Below, piece by piece: positions 33,819 to 43,153 of a stretch of 64,000 nucleotides of DNA; positions within the stretch are counted from its first letter, which is position 1; each line of letters begins with the position of its first letter. Source of the DNA: Oligoflexia bacterium (GTDB taxonomy: Bacteria > Bdellovibrionota > Bacteriovoracia > Bacteriovoracales > Bacteriovoracaceae); contig JAAEST010000101.1 of assembly GCA_024229115.1 (NCBI GenBank), positions 1 through 64,000 of the forward strand, given 5' to 3'. The translations under genes and the position numbers were made by a program. Under the pieces are notes generated by a model, which made no database searches, had not been told where the DNA came from, and saw only the letters and a program-made list of their open reading frames with translations.

Positions 33819-36608
33819 ATGCCTAGAAAAATATTTGATTTGGCCAAAGAATTAGACATGAAACCATTGGATCTTGTTGAAGATCTGAAGGCCAAAGGCT
33901 ATGCCGTAAGAAACCACATGACTTCATTAGAAGATGCTGATGTTGAAAAGATTTTAGCAGATTTTAGTGCCAAGGCTGAGGAAGAAGCGGCGGCAAAGAA
34001 AACGACGAAGAAGAAGACGAAGAAAAAAGTGACTAAGAAAAAGGTCACTAAAGCTTCTGGTGAAGGAACTTCTAAAAAGAAAGTTGCAAAAAAGAAGAAA
34101 GCAACAGTTATCCGTCGTAAGAGTGGTGACGAGGATGCGCTAGAAGCATCCGAGCAGGAAGCGCTGGCAGCAGAAAGTACAGATACAGATGTTGCTGAAA
34201 CTACTACCAAAGTCATTAAGAAGACTAAGAAAAAGGTTGTAAAGAAAACTGCTGAATCGTCATCAGAATCACTTGGAGATCTTCTAGGTACTAATGATGA
34301 TAAAGAAGACACTTCTGGTGGTTTAAGAGTAGTCTCTAAACCAGAAAAGAAAGTCGCTTCCGAAACGACTGGATCAGATGAAGCTCAAACTGCTGAAGAG
34401 AAAGAACTCTATAAAGAGAAGGTTCATAAATTCACTCCAGTATTTATTCCTGAGAAAGTTGAAGCAAGTGAAGATGGCTCTGATCAAGACGATAGTTCAG
34501 AAGATTCTTCAGATAAGAAAAAAGATGATGGAAAGAAACGTTTAGGTGGTCTTGCCTCAATGATGTCTGGAAAGAAGACAGCTGTTTCTAAGTCACAAAC
34601 ACTACAGCAGCAAAGAGCAGATTCAGAACTAAAGAGTTATGCTGCTCTAAGTGGTAGTGGACGTCCAATCTATACTCAAGTTAAGAAGAAAAGAGCTTAC
34701 TCTGGACCTTCTAAATCGACAGAGATTACAGAAGTAAAGGATTCAAAAAGAGTTGTAAAAATTCATGATGTTGTTACAGGTCAGGATTTAGCAAGAAAGC
34801 TTAAGGTAAAACTTAAAGAACTAGTTGATCAATGTTTGGATCTAAATCTCCTTGTAAAAGGTGAAGATTATATTGGTATTCAACTTGCTTCTGAAATTGC
34901 GGCTCTTTATGGATATAGAGTAGAAAACGTTGCTTTTGACGAGGAAAAAGTAATTGGTAACGAGGAATTAAGTGAGGAAGAAAAAGAAAAGCTTCCACTA
35001 AGAACTCCAATCGTTACAATTATGGGACACGTTGATCACGGTAAAACAACTCTTCTTGATTATATTAGAAATGCAAAAGTAGCTGACGGAGAAGCTGGTG
35101 GTATCACTCAGCATATCGGAGCTTACTCAGTTAAAACAAATAATGGAAGACAGTTAACATTCCTAGATACTCCAGGTCACGCGGCATTTGGTGCCATGAG
35201 GCAACGTGGAGCAGATGTTACTGATATTGTTATTCTTGTTGTTGCTGCAGATGATGGTGTTATGCCTCAAACAAAAGAATCAGTTAGGTTTATCAAAAAT
35301 GCTGATGTTCCTATGATTGTTGCCATCAATAAGATGGATAAGGACGATGCTAACCCTGATAGAGTTAAGCAAGAACTTACCGAATTCCATATCACACCAG
35401 AAGAATGGGGTGGGGACACTCTAATGGTTCCAATCTCTGCTCTTAAAGGTGATGGTGTTGATGATCTTCTTGATAATGTGGCCCTTCAAGCTGAAATGCT
35501 TGAGCTAAGAGCAAGTGATAAGGGAGCTGCTGAAGGTGTTGTTATTGAATCTAAGATTGAAGGCGGGCGTGGTCCTGTCGCAACAATTCTTGTTCAAAAA
35601 GGAACACTTAAGAAAGGTGACTCAATTGTTGTCGGTGAAACTTACGGTCGTGCAAGATCACTTACCGATCATACTGGTAAAATATTAAAGAATGCGGGTC
35701 CTTCGACACCTGTTCAAATTCTTGGATTAGATCAAGCTCCTAGTCCTGGCGATACAATGAATGTTGTTAAGAATGAGCGTGAGGCCAAGAAAATTGCTGA
35801 AAATAGAGTTGATGACCGTAAAAAGGTTGAAAATAGTGTGGCTCCAAAGACAGTTAGTCTTGAAGACTTCTTTGCTACTGCTGCAGATGAAGTAACAGGG
35901 AAGAAGACACTTAACCTTATCGTTCGTTCAGACGTACAAGGTAGTTATGAGGCCATCAAAACTAGCTTAGAATCTCTTTCTAACCAAGAAGTTGAAGTTA
36001 AGATGATTGGTGGTGGCGTTGGCCCTGTAAGTGATTCAGATGTTACTCTTGCCGAGACTTCTGAAGCGATTATTTGTGGATTTAACATGAGACCTTCTAC
36101 AAGTGCTCGTCGTCTAGCTGAAACGAAAGGTATTGAAGTTAGAACATACTCAATTATCTATGAACTAATTAATGATGTAACAGATGCTATTGAAGGTATG
36201 CTTGACCCTGAAAGAGTTGAGAAATATATCGGACGTGCTGAAGTTAAGGATACTTTTGTAGTTCCTAAGGTTGGTACAATCGCTGGTTCTGTTGTTGTCG
36301 ACGGTGCAATTAAAGTTGGTTGCCAAGTAAGACTTCTTAGAAATGGTAGAATTGTGTTCGACGGAACTATGTCATCGTTGAAGCGTTTTAAAGACGATGT
36401 TAAAGAAGTTAAGTCTGGATACGAATGTGGTGTAGGCCTTGAAGGATACAACGATGTAAAAGTTGGTGACCTTTTTGAAGCTTACATTATGGAAGAAAAG
36501 AAAAGATCTCTAGAAGATATTGCTAAAGAAGAGGCTCAAAAAGCTAAAGAAGCTGAAAAAGCCGCTGAATTAGCAGCACAAGAATCACTAGAAGATTCTA
36601 CAATGTAA
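33819..36608 (+). CDS. infB: translation initiation factor IF-2
   Basis: 929 residues. The IF2_N domain lies at about 1-50. A long Lys/Glu/Ala low-complexity linker with KKKTKKKVTKKKV-like runs follows at about 55-310. The G domain has GHVDHGKTT (about 402-410), GGITQHIGA, DTPGHAAF, NKMD and SALKG, followed by domains II-IV. It places fMet-tRNA on the 30S subunit. nusA ends 40 bases upstream with no ylxR between, and rbfA follows after 11 bases. The repetitive linker creates a long antisense reading frame that is not a gene. Confidence 0.98.
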   Translation: MPRKIFDLAKELDMKPLDLVEDLKAKGYAVRNHMTSLEDADVEKILADFSAKAEEEAAAKKTTKKKTKKKVTKKKVTKASGEGTSKKKVAKKKKATVIRRKSGDEDALEASEQEALAAESTDTDVAETTTKVIKKTKKKVVKKTAESSSESLGDLLGTNDDKEDTSGGLRVVSKPEKKVASETTGSDEAQTAEEKELYKEKVHKFTPVFIPEKVEASEDGSDQDDSSEDSSDKKKDDGKKRLGGLASMMSGKKTAVSKSQTLQQQRADSELKSYAALSGSGRPIYTQVKKKRAYSGPSKSTEITEVKDSKRVVKIHDVVTGQDLARKLKVKLKELVDQCLDLNLLVKGEDYIGIQLASEIAALYGYRVENVAFDEEKVIGNEELSEEEKEKLPLRTPIVTIMGHVDHGKTTLLDYIRNAKVADGEAGGITQHIGAYSVKTNNGRQLTFLDTPGHAAFGAMRQRGADVTDIVILVVAADDGVMPQTKESVRFIKNADVPMIVAINKMDKDDANPDRVKQELTEFHITPEEWGGDTLMVPISALKGDGVDDLLDNVALQAEMLELRASDKGAAEGVVIESKIEGGRGPVATILVQKGTLKKGDSIVVGETYGRARSLTDHTGKILKNAGPSTPVQILGLDQAPSPGDTMNVVKNEREAKKIAENRVDDRKKVENSVAPKTVSLEDFFATAADEVTGKKTLNLIVRSDVQGSYEAIKTSLESLSNQEVEVKMIGGGVGPVSDSDVTLAETSEAIICGFNMRPSTSARRLAETKGIEVRTYSIIYELINDVTDAIEGMLDPERVEKYIGRAEVKDTFVVPKVGTIAGSVVVDGAIKVGCQVRLLRNGRIVFDGTMSSLKRFKDDVKEVKSGYECGVGLEGYNDVKVGDLFEAYIMEEKKRSLEDIAKEEAQKAKEAEKAAELAAQESLEDSTM

Positions 36609-36619
36609 TTGGAGAGTAA

Positions 36620-36982
36620 ATGGGATCAGATAAGTCATATAAGAAAGTACGTTTAGAAGAAAAAATTCTTCAAGAATTAAACGTTATTCTAAGGCAAGAT
36701 TTAAATGATTCAAGACTCCAGTTTGTTAGTTTTACAAAAATTAAATTATCCCAAGATAACTCTTATGCAGAGGTTTCTTGGGATACTTTTGACTCTGGAA
36801 AAAGAGGGGATTGTAAGAAGGCCCTAGAAGCTTCTATTGGAAAAATCCGCTCTCTTCTTTCTTCTAAATTACAGATGCGCCATACGCCTGAACTTAGACT
36901 TTCTTATGATGGTCAATTTGAAGGTGAGCAAAATATTACAAAGATCCTCGAAGATGAATCAAAGTCTGGAAAAGGATTCTAA
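36620..36982 (+). CDS. rbfA: ribosome-binding factor A
   Basis: 120 residues of the single KH-like RbfA fold: KKVRLEEKILQELNVILRQD, then LQFVSFTKIKLSQDNSYAEVSW, KALEASIGKIRSLLSSKL and RHTPELRLSYD. It binds 16S rRNA helix 1 late in 30S assembly. GGAG precedes the ATG by 5 bases. The 3' end overlaps the likely truB start by 29 bases. Confidence 0.94.
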   Translation: MGSDKSYKKVRLEEKILQELNVILRQDLNDSRLQFVSFTKIKLSQDNSYAEVSWDTFDSGKRGDCKKALEASIGKIRSLLSSKLQMRHTPELRLSYDGQFEGEQNITKILEDESKSGKGF

Positions 36983-37922
36983 TAACCTTCCCCAAATTTA
37001 TTTAATTAATAAGCCAGCTGGTATCTCTTCATTTGATGTCATTAGAGATTTTAAAAGAAAATTTACCAAGAAAACAAAACACAAACTAGGGCATTTTGGA
37101 ACGCTTGATCCCTTTGCTAATGGGCTTCTCATTGTTGGATCATTTGGGGCCACTAAATTAATGAATTTCGCTCATGAGCTCTTACCGAAAACTTATACCG
37201 CTTTAGGGGTAGTTGGTGAGAAAAGAGATACAGGTGATCACACAGGGGAAATTTTAGAAAATTTGTCTTGTGATTTAGATTTAGATCGTTTTAAAAATCA
37301 TTTCAAAAATGGCTTAAATCATTTTACCGGGAAATTTGAACAAGTGCCTCCTGCCTTTAGCGCTACTAAACATGAAGGAAAGAAACTTTATGAATACGCT
37401 AGAGCTGGCAAGGTTATTCAAAAAGATGCTGTAGAAAGATTTCTCTATGAAAGTGAACTAATCAATGTTGATTTACCACAAGTTGAAGTTCGTTTTAAGG
37501 TATCTACTGGAACTTATATTCGAACACTTTTTGAACAAGTATTAGAAACTTTCGATCAAGTAGGTTATCTCCAAGAACTGGAAAGATCAGGGATTGGAAG
37601 TTTGTCATTAGAGCAGGCAATAGACTACGAAGTCTTTAAAGAATCCACTGTGGAAGATCTAAAAGGCGTAATGCCCTTTGATTTTATTAATTTCAAGAGA
37701 GTCACTTTAGCTGATCACAGAGTAAAATGGTTTTTAAATGGGGCCAGTAGTTACCTAAATTCTGTACAAGAATTACCTAGTGACGAGTCGTGTCTAACTT
37801 CTTCTGAAGGTGATTACTGCTGGGTTTTTGATTCTTCTAATTCATGCTTAGGGCTTGGAGAGCTTAAGAAAAACGAGCTATGGCCTTTCTGGCCTTGGTC
37901 AAATATTCGGCCGTCTAAATAA
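36954..37922 (+). CDS. truB: tRNA pseudouridine-55 synthase TruB
   Basis: 323 residues from the ATG at 36954, inside the end of rbfA. The frame is open further upstream, but family similarity starts at about residue 15 with IYLINKPAGISSFDVI. The catalytic motif GHFGTLDPFANGLLIV contains the active-site Asp at about residue 50. Later FEQVPPAFSATKHEGKKLYEYAR and STGTYIRTLFEQ are also diagnostic. It makes Psi55 in the T loop. A C-terminal PUA-like part follows. rpsO does not follow. Confidence 0.93.
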   Translation: MNQSLEKDSNNLPQIYLINKPAGISSFDVIRDFKRKFTKKTKHKLGHFGTLDPFANGLLIVGSFGATKLMNFAHELLPKTYTALGVVGEKRDTGDHTGEILENLSCDLDLDRFKNHFKNGLNHFTGKFEQVPPAFSATKHEGKKLYEYARAGKVIQKDAVERFLYESELINVDLPQVEVRFKVSTGTYIRTLFEQVLETFDQVGYLQELERSGIGSLSLEQAIDYEVFKESTVEDLKGVMPFDFINFKRVTLADHRVKWFLNGASSYLNSVQELPSDESCLTSSEGDYCWVFDSSNSCLGLGELKKNELWPFWPWSNIRPSK

Positions 37923-37971
37923 TTGTTAACCACCTGAAATGCTTGGCCTTTTTAATTCCAGAAAGTTATAT

Positions 37972-37977
37972 TATAAT
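37972..37977 (+). promoter_or_regulatory. candidate -10 box for the membrane ferredoxin gene
   Basis: A perfect TATAAT lies 30 bases before the GTG start at 38008, in the gap after truB. No clear -35 hexamer is seen. Confidence 0.45.
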
Positions 37978-38007
37978 GACTTACAAGTTTACAACAGGAG
38001 AAAATAA

Positions 38008-38844
38008 GTGAGCACGAGCTTTCTTTCAATGAGTATTGCAGGTTTAGCGGCCGTAGGTTTAGTCGTAACACTTGGAATTGTTAGTTTACTAACTGGTGGA
38101 CTACACTTCTTATTTGCAAGACCAAAAGTACATATTCTTAAATCTCAAGAAGGTGAAACAGGTTTTGCTTTTGGACTTTCATGGAATAGTTCAAGAGAGC
38201 CTGCAAAGTATGACAAAGTAAAGGTTAGACTATTTAACCCATTTGGTTCTCCAACTCAGGTTGAAGTTATGAAAAAGTTCGACGCTGGTATGAGTACTTT
38301 TGCTCGTGACATGGATATGGGTCCAGGTATGTTAAATATTATCCAAGCTCAAGGTCTTGATAACGCCACTGTAATGGTTGAAGTGACAAGTGATGCTGGA
38401 ACAACTCATCAGCAACAATTCAAAGCAAGAGACTTTGTAGAAAGAATGACTTTAGCAAGAGAAACTGCTGATGAATTCAATGGAACTCATGAGATTGTTA
38501 AAGAAAAGCCTTTTTATCACACTGTTCAAAGAAGCTTTATTTCTGAGCCTCTTCCACAAAGTAATAAGACACTTAAGTTAGCGACTAACCCTGAGTTTGC
38601 AGGAGAGTTTGCAACAGCTGGTGGTGGCGGTGAAGCACAAGAGAACTTTGCTGTATCTAAAGTATGGATTGAGCCTGGTTGTATTGTTTGTAATGCTTGT
38701 GAAGCTATTTATCCTGAAGTATTTGAAGTAACAGATGACACTTGTTTAATTAGACCAGATGCTCCTCTTGATAATGGTCTTCTTATTCTTGAAGCTTCTG
38801 ATGCTTGCCCGGTTGAAGTAATTAAGTTTGATAAAATCGGATAG
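38008..38844 (+). CDS. membrane-anchored protein with C-terminal single-cluster ferredoxin domain
   Basis: 278 residues from a GTG with AGGAG 9 bases upstream. A single N-terminal membrane helix (AAVGLVVTLGIVSLLTGGLHFLF) is followed by about 180 residues I do not recognise. The last 65 residues form a ferredoxin domain: GCIVCNACEAIYPEVFEV with C-x2-C-x2-C, and a distal DACPVEVI, giving one [4Fe-4S] or [3Fe-4S] cluster. This suggests membrane-tethered electron transfer in the cytoplasm. The gene is single, between its own -10 box and a terminator, with no redox partner nearby. Confidence 0.82.
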   Translation: MSTSFLSMSIAGLAAVGLVVTLGIVSLLTGGLHFLFARPKVHILKSQEGETGFAFGLSWNSSREPAKYDKVKVRLFNPFGSPTQVEVMKKFDAGMSTFARDMDMGPGMLNIIQAQGLDNATVMVEVTSDAGTTHQQQFKARDFVERMTLARETADEFNGTHEIVKEKPFYHTVQRSFISEPLPQSNKTLKLATNPEFAGEFATAGGGGEAQENFAVSKVWIEPGCIVCNACEAIYPEVFEVTDDTCLIRPDAPLDNGLLILEASDACPVEVIKFDKIG

Positions 38845-38880
38845 TTGTTCAGACAATGCCTTAAATTGTATATAAAAATA

Positions 38881-38911
38881 AAAAAGGGACTCTTACGAGT
38901 CCCTTTCTTTT
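38881..38911. terminator. bidirectional terminator between convergent genes
   Basis: Stem AAAGGGACTC/GAGTCCCTTT with a short TTAC loop, T-rich on the right and A-rich on the left. It can therefore end both the ferredoxin transcript and the leftward protease transcript. Confidence 0.9.
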
Positions 38912-38933
38912 TACTTATATCACTGACTATATT

Positions 38934-41900
38934 CTAGTACATATTAAGTAGGTTAAGAGTTTCAGCTTTCTTAGCAGCTTCTTTATTCTCTTTCGATAGG
39001 TCACCGTATGAGAATTCTCCAGCTGTGATATCAAGCATATGCTCTCTTTCTTCCTTCGACATAGCAGCTAATACTAAGCTTAGGTTATCACCTTCTGAAG
39101 TATCAACCTCTTGTCCAGCTTTAATCCCTTCAAGGTTCTCTTTGGCCACTAAAGTGTTTAACCCGTTTTGGAAAGCTTCTTCACCAACACTTGCGATAAC
39201 GTCTCTGTATTTAAACTGGAGACAGTACCTGAACTTCTGTTGTGGGTCCGCAATCTGAGCTAGGACCGGTGCAATCTCTGCTGGGTAACCAAGCTTTAAG
39301 AAAGTTGCAGGAGACTGACTTGAAGAAGCTCTTCTTGCAGTTACAAAAGCATTGTTGATTTGATCCATTACATCTGCATAGATCGCTTCATTCTTTCTCT
39401 GGGCCTTAAGCTCAGCTAAGAAACCTTCAAAGTTAAGAGTAGGAGCTTGTTGAGTTTGGTCTTTATTCTTAGTTTGCTCGGACTCTGTTGAGTCCTCATC
39501 AACTACAACTTCATCATCTGTCTGCTCGTCATTCTGATCATCATCAGATGGTGTTGGAACAGAGTCTGATGAACCTGATGGCTCATCAGTATTAAGGTCT
39601 TCGATTCTCTTCTTAATATCGGCTACTAAATCAATCTTAGCATCTAGTTCACCATTGATCTTATCAAGCATTTTAAGAGCAACTGTGTTTCTCTTTGTTG
39701 CACCAATTTCAAACTCATCAAATTTGAAAGTGCTAACAATTGCTTCTCCAAAGTCAAAAGATGAAGCAGTTCTTGATCTTACATAAGCACCGATTGATTT
39801 AGAGAAGTCTCCAATCTCTTCGTTAAGCATTAAGCTAGCTGGTAGATCAGATCTACTTACTTTACTTACTTTACCAGCTTGAGCTAGAGCAAGTTGAGCG
39901 AAGTCTTTTTCAATCGTGTTGTCACTATTTGTGAAGTAAGCCTCAATTAATGCTCTAATTCCACTATCTCTTTTCTTTGTAACAAAGTCATTCATCCACA
40001 TTGGAACTTCAGTTTTGATATTAAGGTCAAGATTTGCTTGGGCCTTGTACATCTTCTTGTCTGCAGTTAAGAATGTATTCGTTCTGTATAATGGAGCACC
40101 GTTTGCTAAATGGTTCATTAAAGCATCCATTTGTGTTCTAAATGGTGCAATATCCATGAAACTCATAAAGTTGTTATTACCAAGCATTGTCGCAAGATAG
40201 TTATTTGTTAAGTGGCTGATAGCGATCAGCTTGTCCATCCAGATACCTCTGATTTCAAGATCATTTACATCTTCTTGAACATCAACTCTATCAGCAGCTC
40301 TAACGTTACTATGGAATTTCCCAGTTTCACCGATTACAGCAAACTTAACATCCATTGACTGACAAAGAGCATTTAGCTTTTCTTCATTCATCTCTGGTTC
40401 TTTACTTAGGAAGTAATCTTCACAGGCCTGAGCCGTCTTCTCTGCCACATGCTCTTCACGTAATGTTGAAGCTACTGAGTTAGCAGGGTTCCCGTATGTA
40501 TCTTTAGCAAAACAGCTAGTTGGTACATAACGACCTTGTCCATGTGGAAGAGTAAATTCAATTCTTCCAATATATTCACCAAGAGAGATAAACTCGTCAG
40601 TAGGTAGAACTGATCCATCATTTGTTTCAGTTCCCATGATAACGTGTTGTACTTCTTTAGCATCATCACCTTCACCAACTGTTTCAGTTACAACAGCACT
40701 GATCTGAGCGTGACATGTTTTATCTGGAGTCGTTGCAACTTCCATTAATTTGTTACCAGCAATCTCGTTAGCAATCTTTTCTTCTTCAAGATCGTTACAG
40801 AAAGGGTAGTTATCTAAGAATTGTCCCGCACAACCTTGGATAGCTAGTGGAGAAGCGTTATCTCCTCTATAGAAGTATGCGTGCCAACCTTGCCATCTTT
40901 CGTGGATAGTTCTTAAACGACCAAGGATATTCATCTTATTAAAGTAGTAGAAGATATCATTGTCTGAGCTTAAATGCTTTCTTCTTCCTCTTACGTTAAG
41001 AGCAGAGTAAAGCGAGTCGTAACGATCAACAAAGTGCTTCGTTAGTTCTACAATATTCGTTCCTTCGTCAAATCTGTTACAAGTTGTATCAGATGAAACG
41101 TTTTCTTCAGTACAGAACATATATCTCTTAAGTGGAAGTTCCGATACTTTCTTTCCTTGGGCACTAATCATTTGTCCGTTAGAAAGCTCAACTTCTCTGT
41201 TATAGGCATACTTAAGAGCCGCAATATCGTATCTCCCTAAAGTTGATAGCGTGTTTAGCTCTGAGTATGAGTAGTCCATAATCGATGAGTATACCGATCC
41301 ACCTTCAATTCCAAGTTCTTGTCTTTCCTGAGCAGAGTAGAAGTTCGCTCTATCGTAAGATCCGTGGAAGTTGTGTCTTAGCCCAAGGTTGTGTCCAATT
41401 TCGTGAACAAGTGTTGGGATATAAGCATGTGTAACTAGCTTAGGAATGATCGCTTCTTTTACGTTATCCGCAAGGAAGTGCCATGGAAGGTAGTTACCAT
41501 TCTCATCTTTTACACCTGGGATATTTTCAATTTCTTTTACTGTAGCTTTACCTAGAGCTTGGAAGTTGAACATTTCAGCTGTGTATACATTATTTCTATG
41601 TAAGTACTCATTGATTTCTTTCTTCTTTAAGTACTGCTTGTAAGCTTCTTGTTGGTCGTCACCTAAAGACTTTAACTGAGAAGAAATAAGATCTTTCTCT
41701 TTTAAGTTTTTGAAAAGAGCTTCCTTAAGATTTGCTCTTGAAGCAGCTCTAATTGCTCTTCTCATGTTAACGTCAACAGAAGTTACTTTCTGTCTTCTTT
41801 TTTCCATTCTTTCTTGAATGTCTTTAAGATTCTTGTTGTTTGCAGCTTCGTTACCAAGATTAACTCTCTTTTCAAGATCAATCTGGTTAGCAGCAGCAAT

Positions 41901-43127
41901 TTTCTGAGCTTGTTGAAGATCAACGATTCCATCATATGTATTCTTGGCCATCATTTCTAATGAACCTTTATACATATTAGAGTGGGCCTTAACGATCTCA
42001 CCAGTTTTTGGGTTAGCAACACTTGGTCCGTATCCTAGTAAACCTGAAGCTAGGTCCTCAACAAGAACGATCATAGTATTACGAAGATCCCCAGGGTTCT
42101 TTGCAGATTTAGCGTCCTTAGGAACTTCAAGCTGAAGTCTCATTTTTACGCCATTCTTTTGAAGTGAGAAATTCATTCTATCAAATGCTTTCTTAGTAGC
42201 ATCTAAAAGATACTTATTCTCTTCTTTGATAAATTCTTTTGATAGGTGATAAACAATTGGTTTAGTACCATTTTGAGTATCCCATCTATTTACTAGGTAT
42301 CTATCTTCTTCATTTTGATCAACGTTCTTTGAAGTATTTCTAGTTTTGAAATAACCAAAAACTTGGTGATCTTTAAGAGGATAATCGATTGCTTTATAGT
42401 TAGGAGATGCAATCTTATCTAGTCTTACGAATGAGTAGTATTGTCTAGAGTTGAAAGACTCGTTTTTCTCAAAGAATCTCTCAAAATCTCTCCAAGTGTT
42501 AATTGAAGAGAAAAGTCTTTCAATACAACTAGGAGACTTCGAATACTCATAAGTATTTTCAAGTTCTACGTTAAGAACTTCATTTGTCATTTCATAGTCA
42601 ACAAGCTTTGTTCCGCTTTTAACAAAACAGCTACTGTCATTATTAGGAAGTCCTACTGAGTCAGCTTCGTGTACTTTCATACCTTCGAAGTCTGGAATGA
42701 AGTGAGTCTTAGCGTCCCATTCAATTTCAGTATTTTCTTCTTCTTTATTAGTACATTCTTTGTTTGAGTTCTCAGAACAACGGAATGCCTTATACGCTAC
42801 AGGAATAGTAAGGATAGGTTTGTTGTTAAGATCATTGTCTTGGAATTGAGCTTCTTTCTCCATTTCCATGGCAACGATACCTTCTTCAGTGAATTTGAAT
42901 TTTACAATTCTCTCACCACCTTGAACAAATGGAGCTTGTCCTTCAGTAAAGCGAGGTACACCTAATGAAGTAGGCACATAAAGAAATTCAGCACTTGTAT
43001 TAATTACTGATTTTCCTGCGATTTGTGGATCTTTGTAAACAGTCTCATACTCACGTTTCTTCGCACAACCAGCAATAAGTGATGCTGCGAGAATGGAGTT
43101 GAGTAAGATCGTCTTTTTAAATTTCAT
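38934..43127 (-). CDS. giant zinc metalloprotease lipoprotein (metzincin type)
   Basis: 1397 residues. A lipoprotein signal ends at SLIAGC (Cys21). The metzincin site HEIGHNLGLRHNF lies at about 575-587, with a Met-turn candidate YSSIMDYSYSEL about 30 residues later. The rest is largely unrecognised. Near residues 1200-1250 there is an acidic Ser/Asp/Gln-rich linker (QNDEQTDDEVVVDEDSTESE). It is probably displayed on the outer membrane, or in the periplasm, to degrade proteins. It is downstream of an outer-membrane barrel gene by 26 bases. The start has AGGAG upstream. Confidence 0.85.
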   Translation of the reverse strand: MKFKKTILLNSILAASLIAGCAKKREYETVYKDPQIAGKSVINTSAEFLYVPTSLGVPRFTEGQAPFVQGGERIVKFKFTEEGIVAMEMEKEAQFQDNDLNNKPILTIPVAYKAFRCSENSNKECTNKEEENTEIEWDAKTHFIPDFEGMKVHEADSVGLPNNDSSCFVKSGTKLVDYEMTNEVLNVELENTYEYSKSPSCIERLFSSINTWRDFERFFEKNESFNSRQYYSFVRLDKIASPNYKAIDYPLKDHQVFGYFKTRNTSKNVDQNEEDRYLVNRWDTQNGTKPIVYHLSKEFIKEENKYLLDATKKAFDRMNFSLQKNGVKMRLQLEVPKDAKSAKNPGDLRNTMIVLVEDLASGLLGYGPSVANPKTGEIVKAHSNMYKGSLEMMAKNTYDGIVDLQQAQKIAAANQIDLEKRVNLGNEAANNKNLKDIQERMEKRRQKVTSVDVNMRRAIRAASRANLKEALFKNLKEKDLISSQLKSLGDDQQEAYKQYLKKKEINEYLHRNNVYTAEMFNFQALGKATVKEIENIPGVKDENGNYLPWHFLADNVKEAIIPKLVTHAYIPTLVHEIGHNLGLRHNFHGSYDRANFYSAQERQELGIEGGSVYSSIMDYSYSELNTLSTLGRYDIAALKYAYNREVELSNGQMISAQGKKVSELPLKRYMFCTEENVSSDTTCNRFDEGTNIVELTKHFVDRYDSLYSALNVRGRRKHLSSDNDIFYYFNKMNILGRLRTIHERWQGWHAYFYRGDNASPLAIQGCAGQFLDNYPFCNDLEEEKIANEIAGNKLMEVATTPDKTCHAQISAVVTETVGEGDDAKEVQHVIMGTETNDGSVLPTDEFISLGEYIGRIEFTLPHGQGRYVPTSCFAKDTYGNPANSVASTLREEHVAEKTAQACEDYFLSKEPEMNEEKLNALCQSMDVKFAVIGETGKFHSNVRAADRVDVQEDVNDLEIRGIWMDKLIAISHLTNNYLATMLGNNNFMSFMDIAPFRTQMDALMNHLANGAPLYRTNTFLTADKKMYKAQANLDLNIKTEVPMWMNDFVTKKRDSGIRALIEAYFTNSDNTIEKDFAQLALAQAGKVSKVSRSDLPASLMLNEEIGDFSKSIGAYVRSRTASSFDFGEAIVSTFKFDEFEIGATKRNTVALKMLDKINGELDAKIDLVADIKKRIEDLNTDEPSGSSDSVPTPSDDDQNDEQTDDEVVVDEDSTESEQTKNKDQTQQAPTLNFEGFLAELKAQRKNEAIYADVMDQINNAFVTARRASSSQSPATFLKLGYPAEIAPVLAQIADPQQKFRYCLQFKYRDVIASVGEEAFQNGLNTLVAKENLEGIKAGQEVDTSEGDNLSLVLAAMSKEEREHMLDITAGEFSYGDLSKENKEAAKKAETLNLLNMY

Positions 43128-43153
43128 AGTTTCTCCTAAATTCCTATAAAGCC

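Noticed and set aside
33899-34312. Long open frame on the minus strand inside infB
   Set aside because: It is the antisense of the Lys/Glu-rich repetitive linker of IF-2, giving a Ser/Phe-rich translation with no start signals. It is a composition artefact.
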